Source: Limonium bicolor (lineage: Eukaryota; Streptophyta; Magnoliopsida; Caryophyllales; Plumbaginaceae). From it: DNA of 64,000 nt. The notes under the pieces are model-generated. The model was given only the letters and a program-made list of their open reading frames with translations. It did no database searches and was not told the origin of the DNA. The stretch lies in NCBI GenBank assembly GCA_023374045.1, contig CM041778.1, positions 404,486,438-404,550,437 on the forward strand, written 5' to 3'. Shown here piece by piece: positions 11,961-24,505 of this stretch. How positions within the stretch are numbered: position 1 is the stretch's first letter; each line of letters begins with the position of its first letter. The position numbers were made by a program, and so were the translations under genes.

Positions 11961-12360
11961 TCACCACTCAAACCAGAAAAAAGAAACTCGTGATGTGTTA
12001 GAATAAATAAAATGTTAGGAATTAGTTGACAGAATTTGTAAGTTAGTAGTTAGGTACAATGGAAAGAAATGACAGAAAATTAAATGACAGAAATTTTAAG
12101 TTAGTAGTTAGTATACTGGAAATTTAAATGTTAAGGACAATGGAATTTAAATGTTAAGGACAATGGAAATTAAATGTTAAGGACAATGGAAATTAAATGA
12201 CTGAAAAATAAATGACAATAAAATAAAGAGTTAGTAATTAGATGTCAGAAGTCAGATGTCCGTAGTCAGATGTCCAAAGTCAGGTGTCCAATTAATAGTA
12301 ACAGATTATTATAATATAACAGGTGAATTATCCGGGGCTTAGGGACTAGAATAAATCAAG
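11961..12360 (-). other. 5' untranslated leader of the gag-only element
   Basis: About 400 bases between the primer site and the gag start. They contain two short repeat families: near-tandem copies of AATTTAAATGTTAAGGACAATGG around 12117-12197 and a GTCAGATGTCC family at about 12244-12290. No gene is seen. Confidence 0.6.
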
Positions 12361-12378
12361 TCCCCGGCAACGGCGCCA
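12361..12378 (-). promoter_or_regulatory. Primer-binding site, tRNA-Asp type
   Basis: The minus strand reads TGGCGCCGTTGCCGGGGA, three bases inside the 5' LTR. It is complementary to the 3' end of plant tRNA-Asp, a primer used by several Ty3/gypsy lineages. It fixes the element's orientation. Confidence 0.92.
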
Positions 12379-12381
12379 TTT

Positions 12382-13830
12382 TGCAGACTGTATATTGTGA
12401 GAGGTTGGAACTGGTGTATTTTAAACAATTAAGAAAGAAATTAATACTCAAAATATCCTTCGGGCTGCAAACAAAACCCGGTCGCAGTAGTATAGAAAAC
12501 AGAAGCGGCCGGGGTCAAACCGTGGGACTTATAGTGAAATAAAATAGAACCTAAGCTTGTCACAAAAGGGGGGATAATTGACTCGTTTTTGTAAAGTAAA
12601 ACAACATATTAAATTAACTGAGTGGAAGAATATATTAAACGGGACTCCGGGTTCAGGTTTGTATAATCTGATTAATTATGCTATTTCTACCGGTTTATTA
12701 TAATAGTTTGGCAAAGTTCCTGTTATTATCTTGAGGACTAAATCATAGACTCATAAGAACTCGTTTACCAGAAAATGCTCGGTCTAATCCAGGTTCGAGC
12801 AGAACATATGTAAACGGCGGTTAAGTGCGAGGAATTATATTTGCATCTGAAAATACTAACTTATTAAATCATAATAAGCTTTCTCCAGATTTACGGCTTA
12901 ATTAACCTGTCTATTTATCACCGATCTGATCAAAATAGACTTAGAAAAGCATTTTAATAAATTCATGAGATTTATTAAAAAGGTGAGAGAAAAACTTTAA
13001 TCGTAACAAACTGTATTTATTTTAACCGATAGAAATATAGATTACATAATTAAACAGACTATAAATTAACCTTCGCCCGGAGTAAATCCTCTTATCCCAA
13101 TGTCATTAAAAAGACAGAATAAGAAGTAAAAGAAATCATCTGGGAAAGATAATTAATTCAGCTCCACTATCTTGACTGCTAATATTTGGGCAGAGGTTGG
13201 ACAGAACAACGGTATGGAAATGGAATGTTTTTATGGAATGAAGAGTTGTATGGATTTTATGTGGATAATATGTGGATGAGATGTATGATTTTTGGAGAGT
13301 TTTATGGTATTTTTATGGAAGGAAAATGGCATAAGTTTGGGGTGGAATGAGATATGATTTAATAGAGGTTTGGAGGTGTATTTATAGAGAAATATAGGGT
13401 AAATGGGGTGGTAAGGCGGTGGTATTTGCGTGTGAAGAGATAAGGATTTTATCTCTTCACACGGCTCCTTTCTTGTTGTCAAAATAGCAGTGTCCGGACC
13501 ATGGTCCGGACCAGCTGGTTCGGACATGTCGACGCTGTGTGGAGCGCGCGTCCGAACCAGTACGTCCGGACGGGGGTTCGGACGAAAATTGTTTTGCCTC
13601 TAAAATCTTCGTTTGAGCTCCGATTTGATCCCCGTTTTTGCCTACGCGTTCGTCTCTTCGTGTACTTTGCTCCTAGCTTGGTTTTCCTCATGTTTAACCA
13701 ATAAATTTGTGAGATAATCAATAAAACATAAACTAGAGGAAAACTAACCAAAGTGGAGAAATGAGCAAGAAAAGTGCTAATATAATATATGGAATACACC
13801 TATAAAACATGCTCATTTGGACACTTATCA
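12382..13830 (-). repeat. 5' LTR of the gag-only element
   Basis: The right-hand LTR is the promoter-bearing 5' LTR. It starts TGATAAGTGTCC and ends CAGTCTGCA on the minus strand. A TATAAATA box at 13386-13379 is a plausible core promoter. A GC-rich block with repeated TCCGGAC/GTCCGGA words lies near 13494-13575. Confidence 0.95.
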
Positions 13831-13835
13831 CCATA

Positions 13836-15605
13836 CCACCAAAAATTATTATCCTCATCCTACCCCTCCAAATATCCAATATGAAGAACGCTCAAAGTTT
13901 GCTTCAGCTCAATATGATGGTGCTTCTGTCTATGAATGGAACATAGATGGAAAATCAGAATACGAAATTCTGAACACCCTGCAAGAAATGGGCATGGCAA
14001 AGAATGCTTCCAAGATGCGAGAGGTATCAGAAAAACACGCTGCCGTTACCATTGTTTCAGGATTTACATGCCAATTAAGGCAATGGTGGGATCATGCCCT
14101 TACCCTCGACAATAAACAAGAAATCCTGACCCATCAAGTTGAAGTCTTTGATGGAGAAGACAGTTCTTCCAAGCAAGATGACGCATGTGATTACCTGATT
14201 ATCACAATAAGTCTCCACTTCATTGGAAATCCAAGAGAAGAATTGAATTCCAATAAGATTCTTCTCACCAATCTTCGATGTCCAACATTATCTGATTACA
14301 GATGGTACAAGGACATGTACCTTACACAAGTCCTACAACGTGAAGACTGTATGGCTAAATTCTGGAAAGAACGATTCGTTTCAGGATTGCCAACATTGTT
14401 CGCACAACGGATTATCACCAAACTTCAAGAAGAAGTTGGTCAAGAGACCATACCTTGGGAAGCAATAGCCTGTGGTCAACTTTTTGCCTTTGTCAAAAAA
14501 GAGGCCCTGAACTTATGTCAGGATCTCAAAATCCAGTCCAAATATGGCAATGAAAAGGCCCAGGCACGAAGAGAAATGGGTTTTTTCTGCAAAATGTTTG
14601 GAATCGAGAAAATTACCCCTCCATCCAAGAAACAAATAGTCCATAAATGTTCTCCTCCAGATCCAAACAACCTTATCGATCCAAACACCAAATATAAGCC
14701 CTATAAACCTTATCGTCAAAAGTATAGGTCAAATAAACCTACAAGATTTGCCCCAAAAATATGACTCAGATCACATGTTGGAAATGTGGTTGCAAGGGTC
14801 ACAAGGCAGATCAATGCCGTGTTAAGCAGAAGATCATAAAATCTTCGTAGACGACAAGGATCTACAAGAAAAGCTCTCCAAACTTTTGCTACAAGATAGT
14901 CCCAGTTCTCCAGAAGATGAGAATTACATTCACCAGGTAGATCAAGATGCTTCAAGTTCCAGTTATGAATCTACAGATGATTCTTCCGGATCTATCAATG
15001 TCATAACCAATGACATAGATTCAGCAGAACTTCTGTATGAACTCATAAACAAGATTCCCAATCCAGATGAGAAAAGACAATATCTACAACAATTAGCCAA
15101 ATTGCTTGCTTCGCACGATTCCAAGAAAGCGCTCCCCGAACCATTTAGTATCTCCAAAACTCTTGACAAATACCCAATAGCATCAAGCAGTAATCTGTTT
15201 GCCAAAGTTCCAACCCAGGAATTTCAAAAGGATATTAAGATCCTCAAGCAAGAGATTCAGGCGCTCAAAGCCGAACTCCATCAGATCAAATTCGATGGAT
15301 TAGGTGTGCAAGCTCGAATTTCTATCTTAGAAGCAGCAAAAGCTTCTACTTCAAAAGATACACTTGAAGAGCCTTCTCCGGAGCATGAATTGCCGTCGGA
15401 CTTGGGTATGATTTCCATAACATCCCAAGACTCTTGTCCAGAAACCCAAGCAATAAATATCATTGAAAGATTTCACTTTCAAAAATGGTATTCCAACATC
15501 ACGCTTGTAGTCGAAGGTACCGACTTCAGGATAACAATGGTTGCTCTTATTGATTCAGGAGCAGACCGAAACTGTATCCGCGAAGGATTAGTTCCTCACC
15601 AGTAG
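13836..15605 (+). pseudogene. Copy B ORF1, middle: coat protein, zinc finger and protease
   Basis: Resumes viral ORF1 after the retrotransposon. The coat-protein region stays open to about 14760, where one base is missing relative to copies A, C and E and the frame ends at TGA just before the zinc finger. The finger (about 14779-14820, with Cys in place of the usual Arg inside it) and a small lesion near 14835 follow. The next open frame, 14886-15605, holds the acidic linker, a coiled-coil-like Lys/Glu/Leu stretch and the protease DSGAD motif. It ends at a TAG (15603-15605) where other copies have TAT. Confidence 0.88.
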
Positions 15606-16866
15606 TGTTCTCCTACTCGAGAACGATTAGTAGGTGCAGGAAATGATCCACTCAAAATCATTGCCAAAACATCCAAACTTTCTGTCCAAAATAAGAATCT
15701 CCTTGTTAAACTACAATTTGTAGTTATCAAGAATATTAGCCAAGATATTATCCTTGGTTCTCCTTTTATTATCCAGTTGTAACCCTTTTTTGTTGATCAT
15801 AAGGGATTACATGTCAAGATCAATAAAGAAAAGTATTCTTTTCTCTTTACCGAACCCATAATCCAAAAGGAACTTAATGTTCTTCAATCTAATACTCGTT
15901 ACCAGCAGATCAATTCAATTACCCCGAAAAGAAAGCCAGCTTCAGTTTTCTAAAACCAACTCGCTCATATTTGAACAGCTGAGCGACTCCATGATCCCAG
16001 AATTCAAAAGGATGTTTCTCAAATGGAGAAAACCTTCGAAGATGTTTGCGCAGATCTACCCAATGCATTTTGGAGTAGAAAGTGGCATATTGTTCATCTT
16101 CCTTATGAAAAGGATTTTGATGAACGCAATATTCCAACCAAAGCTCGACCTATTCAAATGAATAGCGAACATCTAGAGATTTGCAAGAAAGAGATTCAAA
16201 CTCTTTTGGATAAAGGTTTGATTCGACCCTCAAAATCACCATGGAGTTGTAGTGCATTCTACGTCATGAATGCTGCAGAAAAGGAGCGTGGAGTCCCACG
16301 ACTCGTCATAAACTATAAACCATTGAATAAGGTTCTTCAATGGATCAGATATCCAATCCCTAACAAAAGAGATCTATTAGGGCGCCTCTATAAGGCCAAG
16401 ATCTTCTCCAAATTCGACATGAAGTCTAGATTCTGGCAAATTCAGATTTCCGAATCAGATCGATACAAGACCGCATTTGTTGTCCCATTTAGTCATTACG
16501 AATGGAACGTAATGCCATTTGGCCTCAAAAATGCTCCATCAGAATTTCAGAATGTCATGAACGATATCCTCACACCATATTCAACTTTCATCATTGTTTA
16601 TATCGATGATGTCTTAGTCTTCTCAGATTCCATCGAACAACACTTCAAGAATCTCAAGACATTCTATTCGGTCATCAAGACTAATGGTCTAGTTGTTTCC
16701 AAACCTAAGATGAAGTTGTTCCAGGTTAACATACGATTCCTTGGACACAACATCCATCAAAATACCATTACACCCATCCAAAGAAGCTTGGAATTTGTTT
16801 CCAAATTTCCAGACGAGATCAAAGAAAAGAATCAATTGCAAAGATTTTAGGATGCCTTAATTATTG
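15606..16866 (+). pseudogene. Copy B ORF1, reverse transcriptase (truncated)
   Basis: Protease-RT linker with a further stop near 15780, then an open RT frame from about 16023. It shows the fingers and palm motifs in order: [35 protein letters not shown] and the catalytic YIDD (about 16600-16611). A single T is missing at about 16848 compared with copy E, ending the frame. Viral sequence then stops in the RT thumb at the tail-to-tail junction with copy C, so the RNase H domain is absent. Confidence 0.92.
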
Positions 16867-16937
16867 CATTTCTTTTTTGAAAATAATTGAGATTCCTTGC
16901 ATGATTGTTGGTCCTTTTGAATTATTGATCCGATTTT

Positions 16938-17622
16938 CTATAGCGCCTGGTCGTTGTCGCTGCTGTCGTACGGATTCTGGTTCAAGTCCAGATCTTCTGG
17001 AAATTCTGGGCTGTCGAAATGCTCGAACAGGTCCGATGTTGAGATATTGAGTCCGTAATGTATATTGTAGACTAATTCTTCCACCCTGATCTCGACTTCG
17101 AGTTTGCGATGGTGCCACTCGTAGTCTGTTGTACAGGGTAGCTCTGAGAATGGATCTATTCTTGTGATGTAGTATGTGGAAGTGCGAAATTCCATAAATC
17201 TTTGTAGTTCTTGATCACGAATGTTGAAATCTGGTGGTTCCTTGCCGGCGGCGACAAGGAGACTGTGTGCAGGTGTCTTAGAGGAACCCACCTGTGAAGT
17301 TTTTGATATATTGGTCTATCTGGAGTAAAAACGATGGTCATAGGGTTGAACGCAAAGGAGCGTTGTTTTGACGACCGTCGTATGGAGGATGTTGATATGT
17401 CATCTGGACTGGTTGTTGTTGTTGGTCTCGTAGTTGCCACTGCGAGCCATTTCTGGGAACGTCTGGTAGAAATTGGAATTCTATGGGAAGTGTGAGTTTT
17501 GTGGAGTATGGTATTTCAAATCTTGTGGAGCAACGTGTTGTTGGGGTTGCTCTTTTGAATCTTGAATTTGAGCTTTCCAAAAGCTCGTTGCCATTTGGTG
17601 GCTTTTGTTGAGAGGGTGCCAT
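16938..17622 (-). pseudogene. Copy C ORF3, conserved viral protein of unknown function
   Basis: Third viral frame, starting at the ATG at 17622 (MAPSQQKPP) about 65 bases after the ORF2 stop. The first part differs in frame from copy E because one A is absent near the ninth codon. Both copies share FQFLPDVP and, further on, VQMTYQHP. A frameshift near 17345 puts the C-terminal half in another frame. That half is well conserved (QELQRFMEF, ELPCTTDYEWHH, an acidic DSPEFPEDL tail). I recognise no domain. The position between ORF2 and the promoter is unlike ordinary two-ORF florendoviruses. Confidence 0.7.
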
Positions 17623-17687
17623 TGTTTTTCTGAGGAAGACGATGGTGTTGTTTTGTGTTTTATACTTGTTTTTTTTTGAATCTTGTT

Positions 17688-19015
17688 TTAAATAAAATCT
17701 TCATAACCCGCGTGTGGATCTTGAGCCAAAGGTCCACCGAACGGATCATAAGAGACTGATCCCGCAGAGGATGAATCCTCTTCGTCATCAGCCCATACCT
17801 TAACATCAGGTATTTGATTGATCTTGAACTGGGTGTATTGAAGGGACAGTTCTGGGTTTGAGTCCAAGAACTTCTGGAACATTTCATCTTGTTGTGGAGA
17901 TTTGGGCTTTTGTGGTGCTGGGCATATGGCCAATGGTTTTGGTGAGGAGGTTTCTGGTTTTGGGCCTGGGCCGGTGATGACTTGTGTTTTTGTAGAGCTA
18001 GGAAGGGCCTTTTGTGCGTCTTGATAGTCTTTGTAGGTAATGGTTTTCTTGCCAGTGGTCGTATAGGCCTTGACGTTCTCGTAAGAACAGAATTTAGACC
18101 AATACTTGGGCCACCATTTGATTCGAAAATCTCGAACCAAACAGTATGGATATGGTGCTGGCAAAAATTGATCAATCTTGTACGTCCAACAGAAAATCCA
18201 TGGGACGCAGAATATGGCGAAAAAGTGGAGTTCTTTGTATATTGTGGGCTGTTGTATGTTGGAGCCAATAGGCATAATTGGTTGAACTGGTTTTGGTAAA
18301 ATATCGGAAGATCCTCCAAAATAGCGCCACCAATCGTAGAACCATATGGAAAATCTTTGTCACACTGCTCATGGAAATTAATGAACCATGAGTGTGTTTC
18401 TGGTCGAAGTAAAAGGAATCGATACCATGCTTCCTGGTAATCGACGTAATTGTAGGTGTTTGGGTAGAAGGTTACAGAGAAAGACGGGGTTGATGGATTG
18501 GTCCCCATTCTTTGGCTGAAACCACCTTCTTGATGAAACATCTGGAATAATCTGTCTGTGAGGAATTTGGGTTGGATCTATGGGTCAGTTCTATGGATCT
18601 GGTTTCTATGAGGATAAGCTCATAGTATTTGAGGGTTTTGTGTTGCATTGGTTTGCCAATGTATTTCTGGAGGAAATATCCTTTTGGCAATACTGTTGGC
18701 TATCTCTTGTGGTTGTGTTTGGATATATCTGGTGATGGTAATTTTTTCTTGGATTGGTTTGATATGGTAGCCATTGGGGGTATTTTGTGTAGATCTGGTA
18801 GATTGAAGTTTTGTGGGTGTTTTGGCTGCTTGTAAAAATGTTGGTGCTGGGAAGTCTTGTGATAATGGTGCATATGGATTTTGTGTGGTGATCGCCGGTG
18901 AATGCGCAATTGGTATATTCTTGTATGATGGGTGCTGCTGAGGCACCATCTGGTAATCTTGAGAAGTTTGTGGTTTCTCCCTCTTGGGCTGTTTTCCCTT
19001 GCTTTTGTCACTCAT
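17688..19015 (-). pseudogene. Copy C ORF2, conserved viral protein of unknown function
   Basis: Frame of about 442 codons from the ATG at 19015, which overlaps the end of ORF1. It is broken by frameshifts near 18640 and 18350-18300. The start is basic and Pro/Gln-rich (MSDKSKGKQPKREK). The middle is aromatic-rich (FYPNTYNYVDYQEAWYRF, FCVPWIFCWTYKIDQF). A Pro-rich linker leads to an acidic end (DDEEDSSSAG, then AQDPHAGYEDFI). Florendoviruses are known to carry an ORF2 of unknown function here; no further assignment is possible by eye. Confidence 0.75.
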
Positions 19016-20640
19016 TTTCTGTGGAAAGAAGATATTGTTTATGGTGAGAATCTGGTAATATATGATCTGGTGATATATTATTCTGTTTTGAAATCTTTCC
19101 TTGTAAAAATTCGCGTGAAAGAAAATCTGGTAAGGAGTTATCCTCCCCTTTGATGAATTCGATTTGAAAATCGAAAACAGAAAGAATAGCTTGCCAACGG
19201 GCAAAAATTTGTTTTGAAACTAGGTTTTTAACATCCTTTTGTAAAACGTCTTTTGCAGATTTGCAATCAATACGTAGTAAAAAGGATTTGTTGTATAAAT
19301 CATCTTGAAATTTTGAAATACATAGTACGATTGAAAGAATTTCTTTTTTGATTGTGGAATAATTGAGCTGTGGTCCGATCCATATACCAGAGTGGAATCG
19401 TACCAACTGCTCTTGGGTAAGACCTTGGTCTTTGTTTTGAGAATTCCTCCATAGCCAATATTGGATGCGTCAGTTTCGACTATCAGAAAGGCTTGAGGAT
19501 GTGGAATGGTAAGGTGAATAGGTATATTGTTTTAGGATTGCACGACTTTGGTGTGCTCTGGAGTCCATGGTGAAGGATTCTTTTGTAATCTGGAATAAAG
19601 AAGCTTGCAATGTTGACGAAGTCTGGGAAAGAAATCTGAAAGATAATTAAGACATCCTAAAATCTTTGCAATTGATTCTTTTCTTTGATTTCGTCTGGAA
19701 ATTTGGAAACAAATTCCAAGCTTCTTTGGATGGGAGTAATGGTTTTTGAGATGTTGTGTCCAAGGAATCGTATGTTAACCTGGAACAACTTCATCTTGGG
19801 TTTGGAAACAACTAGACCATTAGTCTTGATGACCGAATGGAATGTCTTGAGATGCTTGAAGTGTTGTTCTATGGAATCTGAAAAGACTAAGACATCATCG
19901 ATATAAACAATGATGAAAGTTGAATATGGTGTGAGATGTCATTCATGACATTCTGGAATTCTGATGGAGCATTTTTGAGGCCAAATGGCATTACGTTCCA
20001 TTCGTAATGACCAAATGGGACAACAAATGCGGTCTTGTACGATCTGATTCTGAAATCTGAATTTGCCAGAATCCAGACTTCATGTCGAATTTGGAGAAGA
20101 TCTTGGCCTTTGAGGCGCCTAGAAGATCTCTTTTGTTAGGGATTGGATATCTAATCCATTGAAGAACCTTGTTTAATGGTTTGTAGTTTATGACGAGTCG
20201 TGGAACTCCACGCTCCTTTCTGCAGCATTCATGACGTAGAATGCACTGCAACTCCATGGTGATTTTGAGGGTCGAATCAAACCTTTATCCAAAAGAGTTT
20301 GAATCTCTTTCTTGCAGATCTCTAGATGCTCGCTATTCATTTGAATAGGTCGAGCTTGGTTGGAATATTGCGTTCATCAAAATCCTTTTCATAAGGAAGA
20401 TGAACGATATGACGCTTTCTACTCCAAAATGCATTGGGTAGATCTGCGCAAACATCTTCAAAGGTTTTCTCCATTTGAGAAACATCCTTTTGATTCTGGG
20501 ATCTTGGAGTCGCTCAGCTGTTCGAACATGAGCGAGTTGGTTTAGAAAACTGAAGCTGGCTTTCTTTCTGGTAATTGAATTGATCTGCTGGTAAAGAGTA
20601 TTGGATTGAAGAACATTAAGTTCTTTTGGATTATGGGTTC
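19008..20640 (-). pseudogene. Copy C ORF1, RT and RNase H region
   Basis: Carries the best RNase H C-terminus in the window: the frame 19406-19008 has the SIVLCISKF helix, LRIDCKSAKDVL with its Asp, and DNSLPDFLSREF, ending in the TGA shared with the ORF2 start. Upstream, the RT is present with YIDD at about 19897-19908, but it is broken by several indels (for example near 19510, 19940 and 20040). RT and RNase H would copy pregenomic RNA into DNA in an active virus; this copy cannot encode them whole. Confidence 0.88.
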
Positions 20641-23600
20641 GGTAAAGAGAAAAGAATACTTTTTTTATTGATCTTGACATGTAATCCCTTATGATCAACA
20701 AAAAGGGATACAACTGGATAATAAAAGGAGAACCAAGGATAATATCTTGGCTAATGTTCTTGATAACTACAAATTGTAGTTTAACAAGGAGATTCTTGTT
20801 TTGGACAGAAAGTTTGGATTTTGGCAATGATTTTGAGTGGATCATTTCCTGCACCTACTAATCGTTCTCGAGTAGGAGAACAATACTGGTGAGGAACTAA
20901 TCCTTCTGGATACAGTTTCGGTCTGCTCCTGAATCAATAAGAGCAACCATTGTTATCCTGAAGTCGGTACCTTCGACTACAAGTGATGTTGGAATACCAT
21001 TTTTGAAAGCGAAATCTTTCAATGATATTTATGGCTTGGGTTTCTGGAGGGTCTTGGGATGTTATGGAAATCATACCCAAGTCTGGACGGCAATTCATGC
21101 TCTGGAGAAGGATCTTCAAGTGTATCTTTTGAAGTAGAAGCTTTGCTGCTTCTAAGATAGAAATTCGAGCTTGCACACCTAATCCATCGAATTTGATCTG
21201 ATGGAGTTCGGCTTTGAGCGCCTGAATCTCTTGCTTGAGGATCTTAATATCCTTTTGTAATTCCTGAGTTGGAACTTGCCAAACAGATTACTGCTTGATG
21301 CTATTGGGTATTTGTCAAGAGTTTTGGAGATACTAAATGGTTCAGAGAGCTTTCTTGGAATCTGCGAAGCAAGCAACTTGGCTAATTGTTGTAGATATTG
21401 CCTTTTCTCATCTGGATTGGAAATCTTGTTTATGAGTTCATACAGAAGTTCTGCTGAATCTATGTCATTGGTTATGACATTGATAGATCCGGAAGAATCA
21501 TCTGTAGATTCATAACTGGAACTTGAAGCTTCTTGATCTATCTGGTGAATGTAATTCTCATCTTCTGGAGAGCTGGGACCATCTTGTAGCAAAAGTTTGG
21601 AGAGCTTTTCTTGTAGATCCTTGTCGTCTGTGAAGATTTCATTGATCTTCTGCTTAACACGACATTGATCTGCCTTGTGACCCTTGCGACCACATTTCCA
21701 ACATGTGATCTGAGTCATATTCTTGGAGGCAAATCTTGTAGGTTTAGGATTTGACCTATACTTTTGACGATAAGGTTTATAGGGCTTACGATATTGTGGT
21801 TTGGATCGATAAGGTTGTTTGGATCTGGAGGAGAAACGTTTGTGGACTATTTGTTTCTTGGATGGAGGAGTAATTTTCTCGATTCCAAACATCTTGCAGA
21901 AAGAACCCATTTCTCTTCGTGCTTGGGCCTTTTCATTGCCATATTTGGACTGGATTTTGAGATCCTGACATAAGTTCAGGGCCTCTTTTTTGACAAAGGC
22001 AAAAAGTTGACCATAGGCTATTGCTTCCCAAGGTATGGTCTCTTGACCAACTTCTTCTTGAAGTTTGGTGATAATCCGTTGTGCGAACAATGTAGGCAAT
22101 CCTGAAACGAATCGTTCTTTCCAGAATTTAGCCATACATCTTCGCGTTGTAGGACTTGTGTAAGGTACATGTCCTTGTACCATCTGTAATCAGATAATGT
22201 TGGACATCGAAGATTGGTGAGAAGAATCTTATTGGAATTCAATTCTTCTCTTGGATTTCCAACGAAGTGGAGACTTATTGTGATAATCAGGTAATCACAT
22301 GCGTCATCTTGCATGGAAGATCTGTCTTCTCCATCAAAGACTTCAACTTGATGGTTCAGGATTTCTTGTTTATTGTCGAGGGTAAGGGCATGATCCCACC
22401 ATTGCCATAATTGGCCTGTAAATCCTGAAACAATGGTAACGGCAGCGTGTTTTTCTGATACCTTTCGCATCTTGTAAGCATTCTTTGCCATGCCCATTTC
22501 TTGTAGGGTGTTCAGAATTTCGTATTCTGATTTTCCATCTATGTTCCATTCATAGACGGAAGCACCGTCATATTGAGCTGAAGCAAACTTTGAGCGTTCT
22601 TCATATTGGATATTTGGAGGGGTAGGACGAGGATAATAATTTTTGGTGGTATGGAAGTAAGAATCCGCGGGTTTATTCCGTTTGAAAGAACGTCTTGGAT
22701 TTCTGGTAGTGATTCTGGAGATTGCATTGGTTCTGGATCAGTAAATTGATTTTCAATATGGGATAGTTGTAAGGATGATGTGGAAGAATCATCATCACTT
22801 GACTGGCACTGACAAGTGTCAAGGGTATTGACACCGTTATTGTTGGTTGGAGGTTGTGATTATTGTTGTGGAAGAAGAAGGTAATAATTGTAAGGTTTCT
22901 GATATGCGTGAAAGCAAATCAGTTTCTGGATGTACGAAATTGGTAATGGATGGTTGAAAATGAGGCCGAGAAATGTCAGAAGGAAATCTGACCTGTTTCT
23001 CCGTTGAGTGAAGGCTAATGGAGACGATCTAATTGAGAAGCTATTGTGGCTAAGGTTTGATTAGTCCAGTTTTGTTGCTGATGGACCTTTTGGAGATCAC
23101 TAGCTACCACTGGAGCATTAGTGTTGCTTCCTTTCTTGAGAGGCGTAGCTATTACATCCCTGGCTAGTTTGATGGTGTTGAATGGAGGATGAATTGAGCT
23201 TATTGTCTCATCATTGGCTTCTAATGTCCATTTTTGTATAGACTTGTTTGGACATTAATTGAAGGGATTTCAAAGGGATCTGGTTGAGAAAGTTGAACGG
23301 AAGTATATGAAGGCAACCAATCGTAAATTGTCATGTTACAGCGTAACCTGTGACAATCTTTACGCCAATATTGCCTGAGATTTTGTTGACAGTCTGGAGA
23401 TAGATCTGCGAACCATTTCCTTTGTGGTTCGTATTCTGGTTCTGATTCTCGTTCAGAGATATATTCTTCCTGAGCTCAAAATCGCGTTATGGATAACGTT
23501 AATATTACCCATAAGATCTTCGGTGTTGATTGATTCATTGTTCTGGGACGTATGTTGGTAGGGTGCTTGAAAACCACTGTAATTTCTGGTTGTGATGGTG

Positions 23601-24505
23601 GTTGGCTTCTAGGTGTAGAAGGTACTCCGGAAAAGGAAGACCTTGCATCCATGAAGCTTCTGTTGGAAGAAGAACTTGGCGTTCTCTAAAAGAACTGAAC
23701 GAAGGAGGATAGTTCCATCGTTTTGTTCGATTATATCATCTACCGTGTACGGGAGATGTTTCTTGGAACTTGTGGAATAGCAATTTGAAAGTGATCTGGT
23801 ATGGTAATTTCATCCCATCTCAAACGTCGAGGGACAAAAACTGTTGGCCTTTCGGCATCGATTTGTAAAAGGAGGGTCTCATCCGAAGAGGGATTAGAGA
23901 CCTATTGAGTCCTGGATTTAATTGAGAAGACATGAGTCTATATAGACTCGAAAAGATAATTGGCAAAATTTTTTGAAAGTTCTTCAAATTCATCTCCTTG
24001 AAGATGAACATCAAGAACTAAGGAATCTTGAATCAGAGGATCTGAGAGATCCACCGGAAATTGAGACAGCAATTGAAAGAATATTAGGCCATTACAGACG
24101 TTAGTCTGAATCATGGCTAAAAGAGAGGATTTTGTAGCGTTTGAGACGTTTGTCTCTAAGCGCCATGAATATTGGAGCATCTATACCTTGTCTGAATAAT
24201 GGTTGACAGCTACTGAATCATCCATAGTGGGCATCTATACCCTTGCTGCAAATATCGAAATATTGAAGATCCTGAAAGAAGAGGTATTGTTTGATATTGT
24301 TGTTGGAATACTTAAAGTTTCCTCATGAGTCTTGACAGACATGGTGTCTTGAAATCAAGAGGACCATTTGGTATATTTGTTGAACATCTTGAGAAGGTAT
24401 TGTCTAGTTTGAATAATCAACTGGTTGAATACTTTCTTGTGATGTTACTATTGATTCTCTCCTAGATCTTGATCGATCTAGCCAACTTCGAAGTCTCGAA
24501 GCCAT
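20641..24505 (-). pseudogene. Copy C ORF1, movement protein to protease, indel-rich
   Basis: Begins at the ATG at 24505. The movement-protein half (24505-23500) has a one-base change every 50-150 bases relative to A and E and no long open frame. The coat-protein part is open at 22497-22018 and 22183-21179, with the CX2CX4HX4C finger near 21705-21664. The protease region (about 20960-20920) is also damaged. Nearly all lesions are single-base deletions, unlike the nonsense substitutions of copy A. Confidence 0.85.

Larger units (their letters stand above)
6867..13830 (-). mobile_element. Gag-only LTR retrotransposon, non-autonomous Ty3/gypsy-like
   Basis: A complete 6,964-bp element inserted in copy B. 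It is flanked by the 5-bp target duplication CCATA (6862-6866 and 13831-13835), with LTRs of 1,443 bp (6867-8309) and 1,449 bp (12382-13830) that read TG...CA on both strands. Minus-strand orientation follows from the primer site beside the right LTR and the purine tract beside the left one. The 4.07-kb interior encodes a Gag and two post-gag frames, but no protease, reverse transcriptase, RNase H or integrase was found. It would therefore need enzymes in trans. The tRNA-Asp primer site and the CX2CX3HX4C knuckle of the Gag point to the Tat/Athila side of Ty3/gypsy; that placement is inference. Confidence 0.95.
4490..16866 (+). mobile_element. Endogenous pararetrovirus copy B, split by an LTR retrotransposon
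   Basis: Plus-strand viral copy from the leader to the middle of the reverse transcriptase, where it stops abruptly at about 16866 and meets copy C tail to tail. The RNase H end of ORF1, ORF2, ORF3 and the promoter are absent. An LTR retrotransposon (6867-13830) is inserted in the coat-protein region with a 5-bp duplication, so viral sequence occupies 4490-6866 and 13831-16866. Breaks include an early TGA, a one-base frameshift by the zinc finger, two stops after the protease and a frameshift at the end of the RT. Confidence 0.93.
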
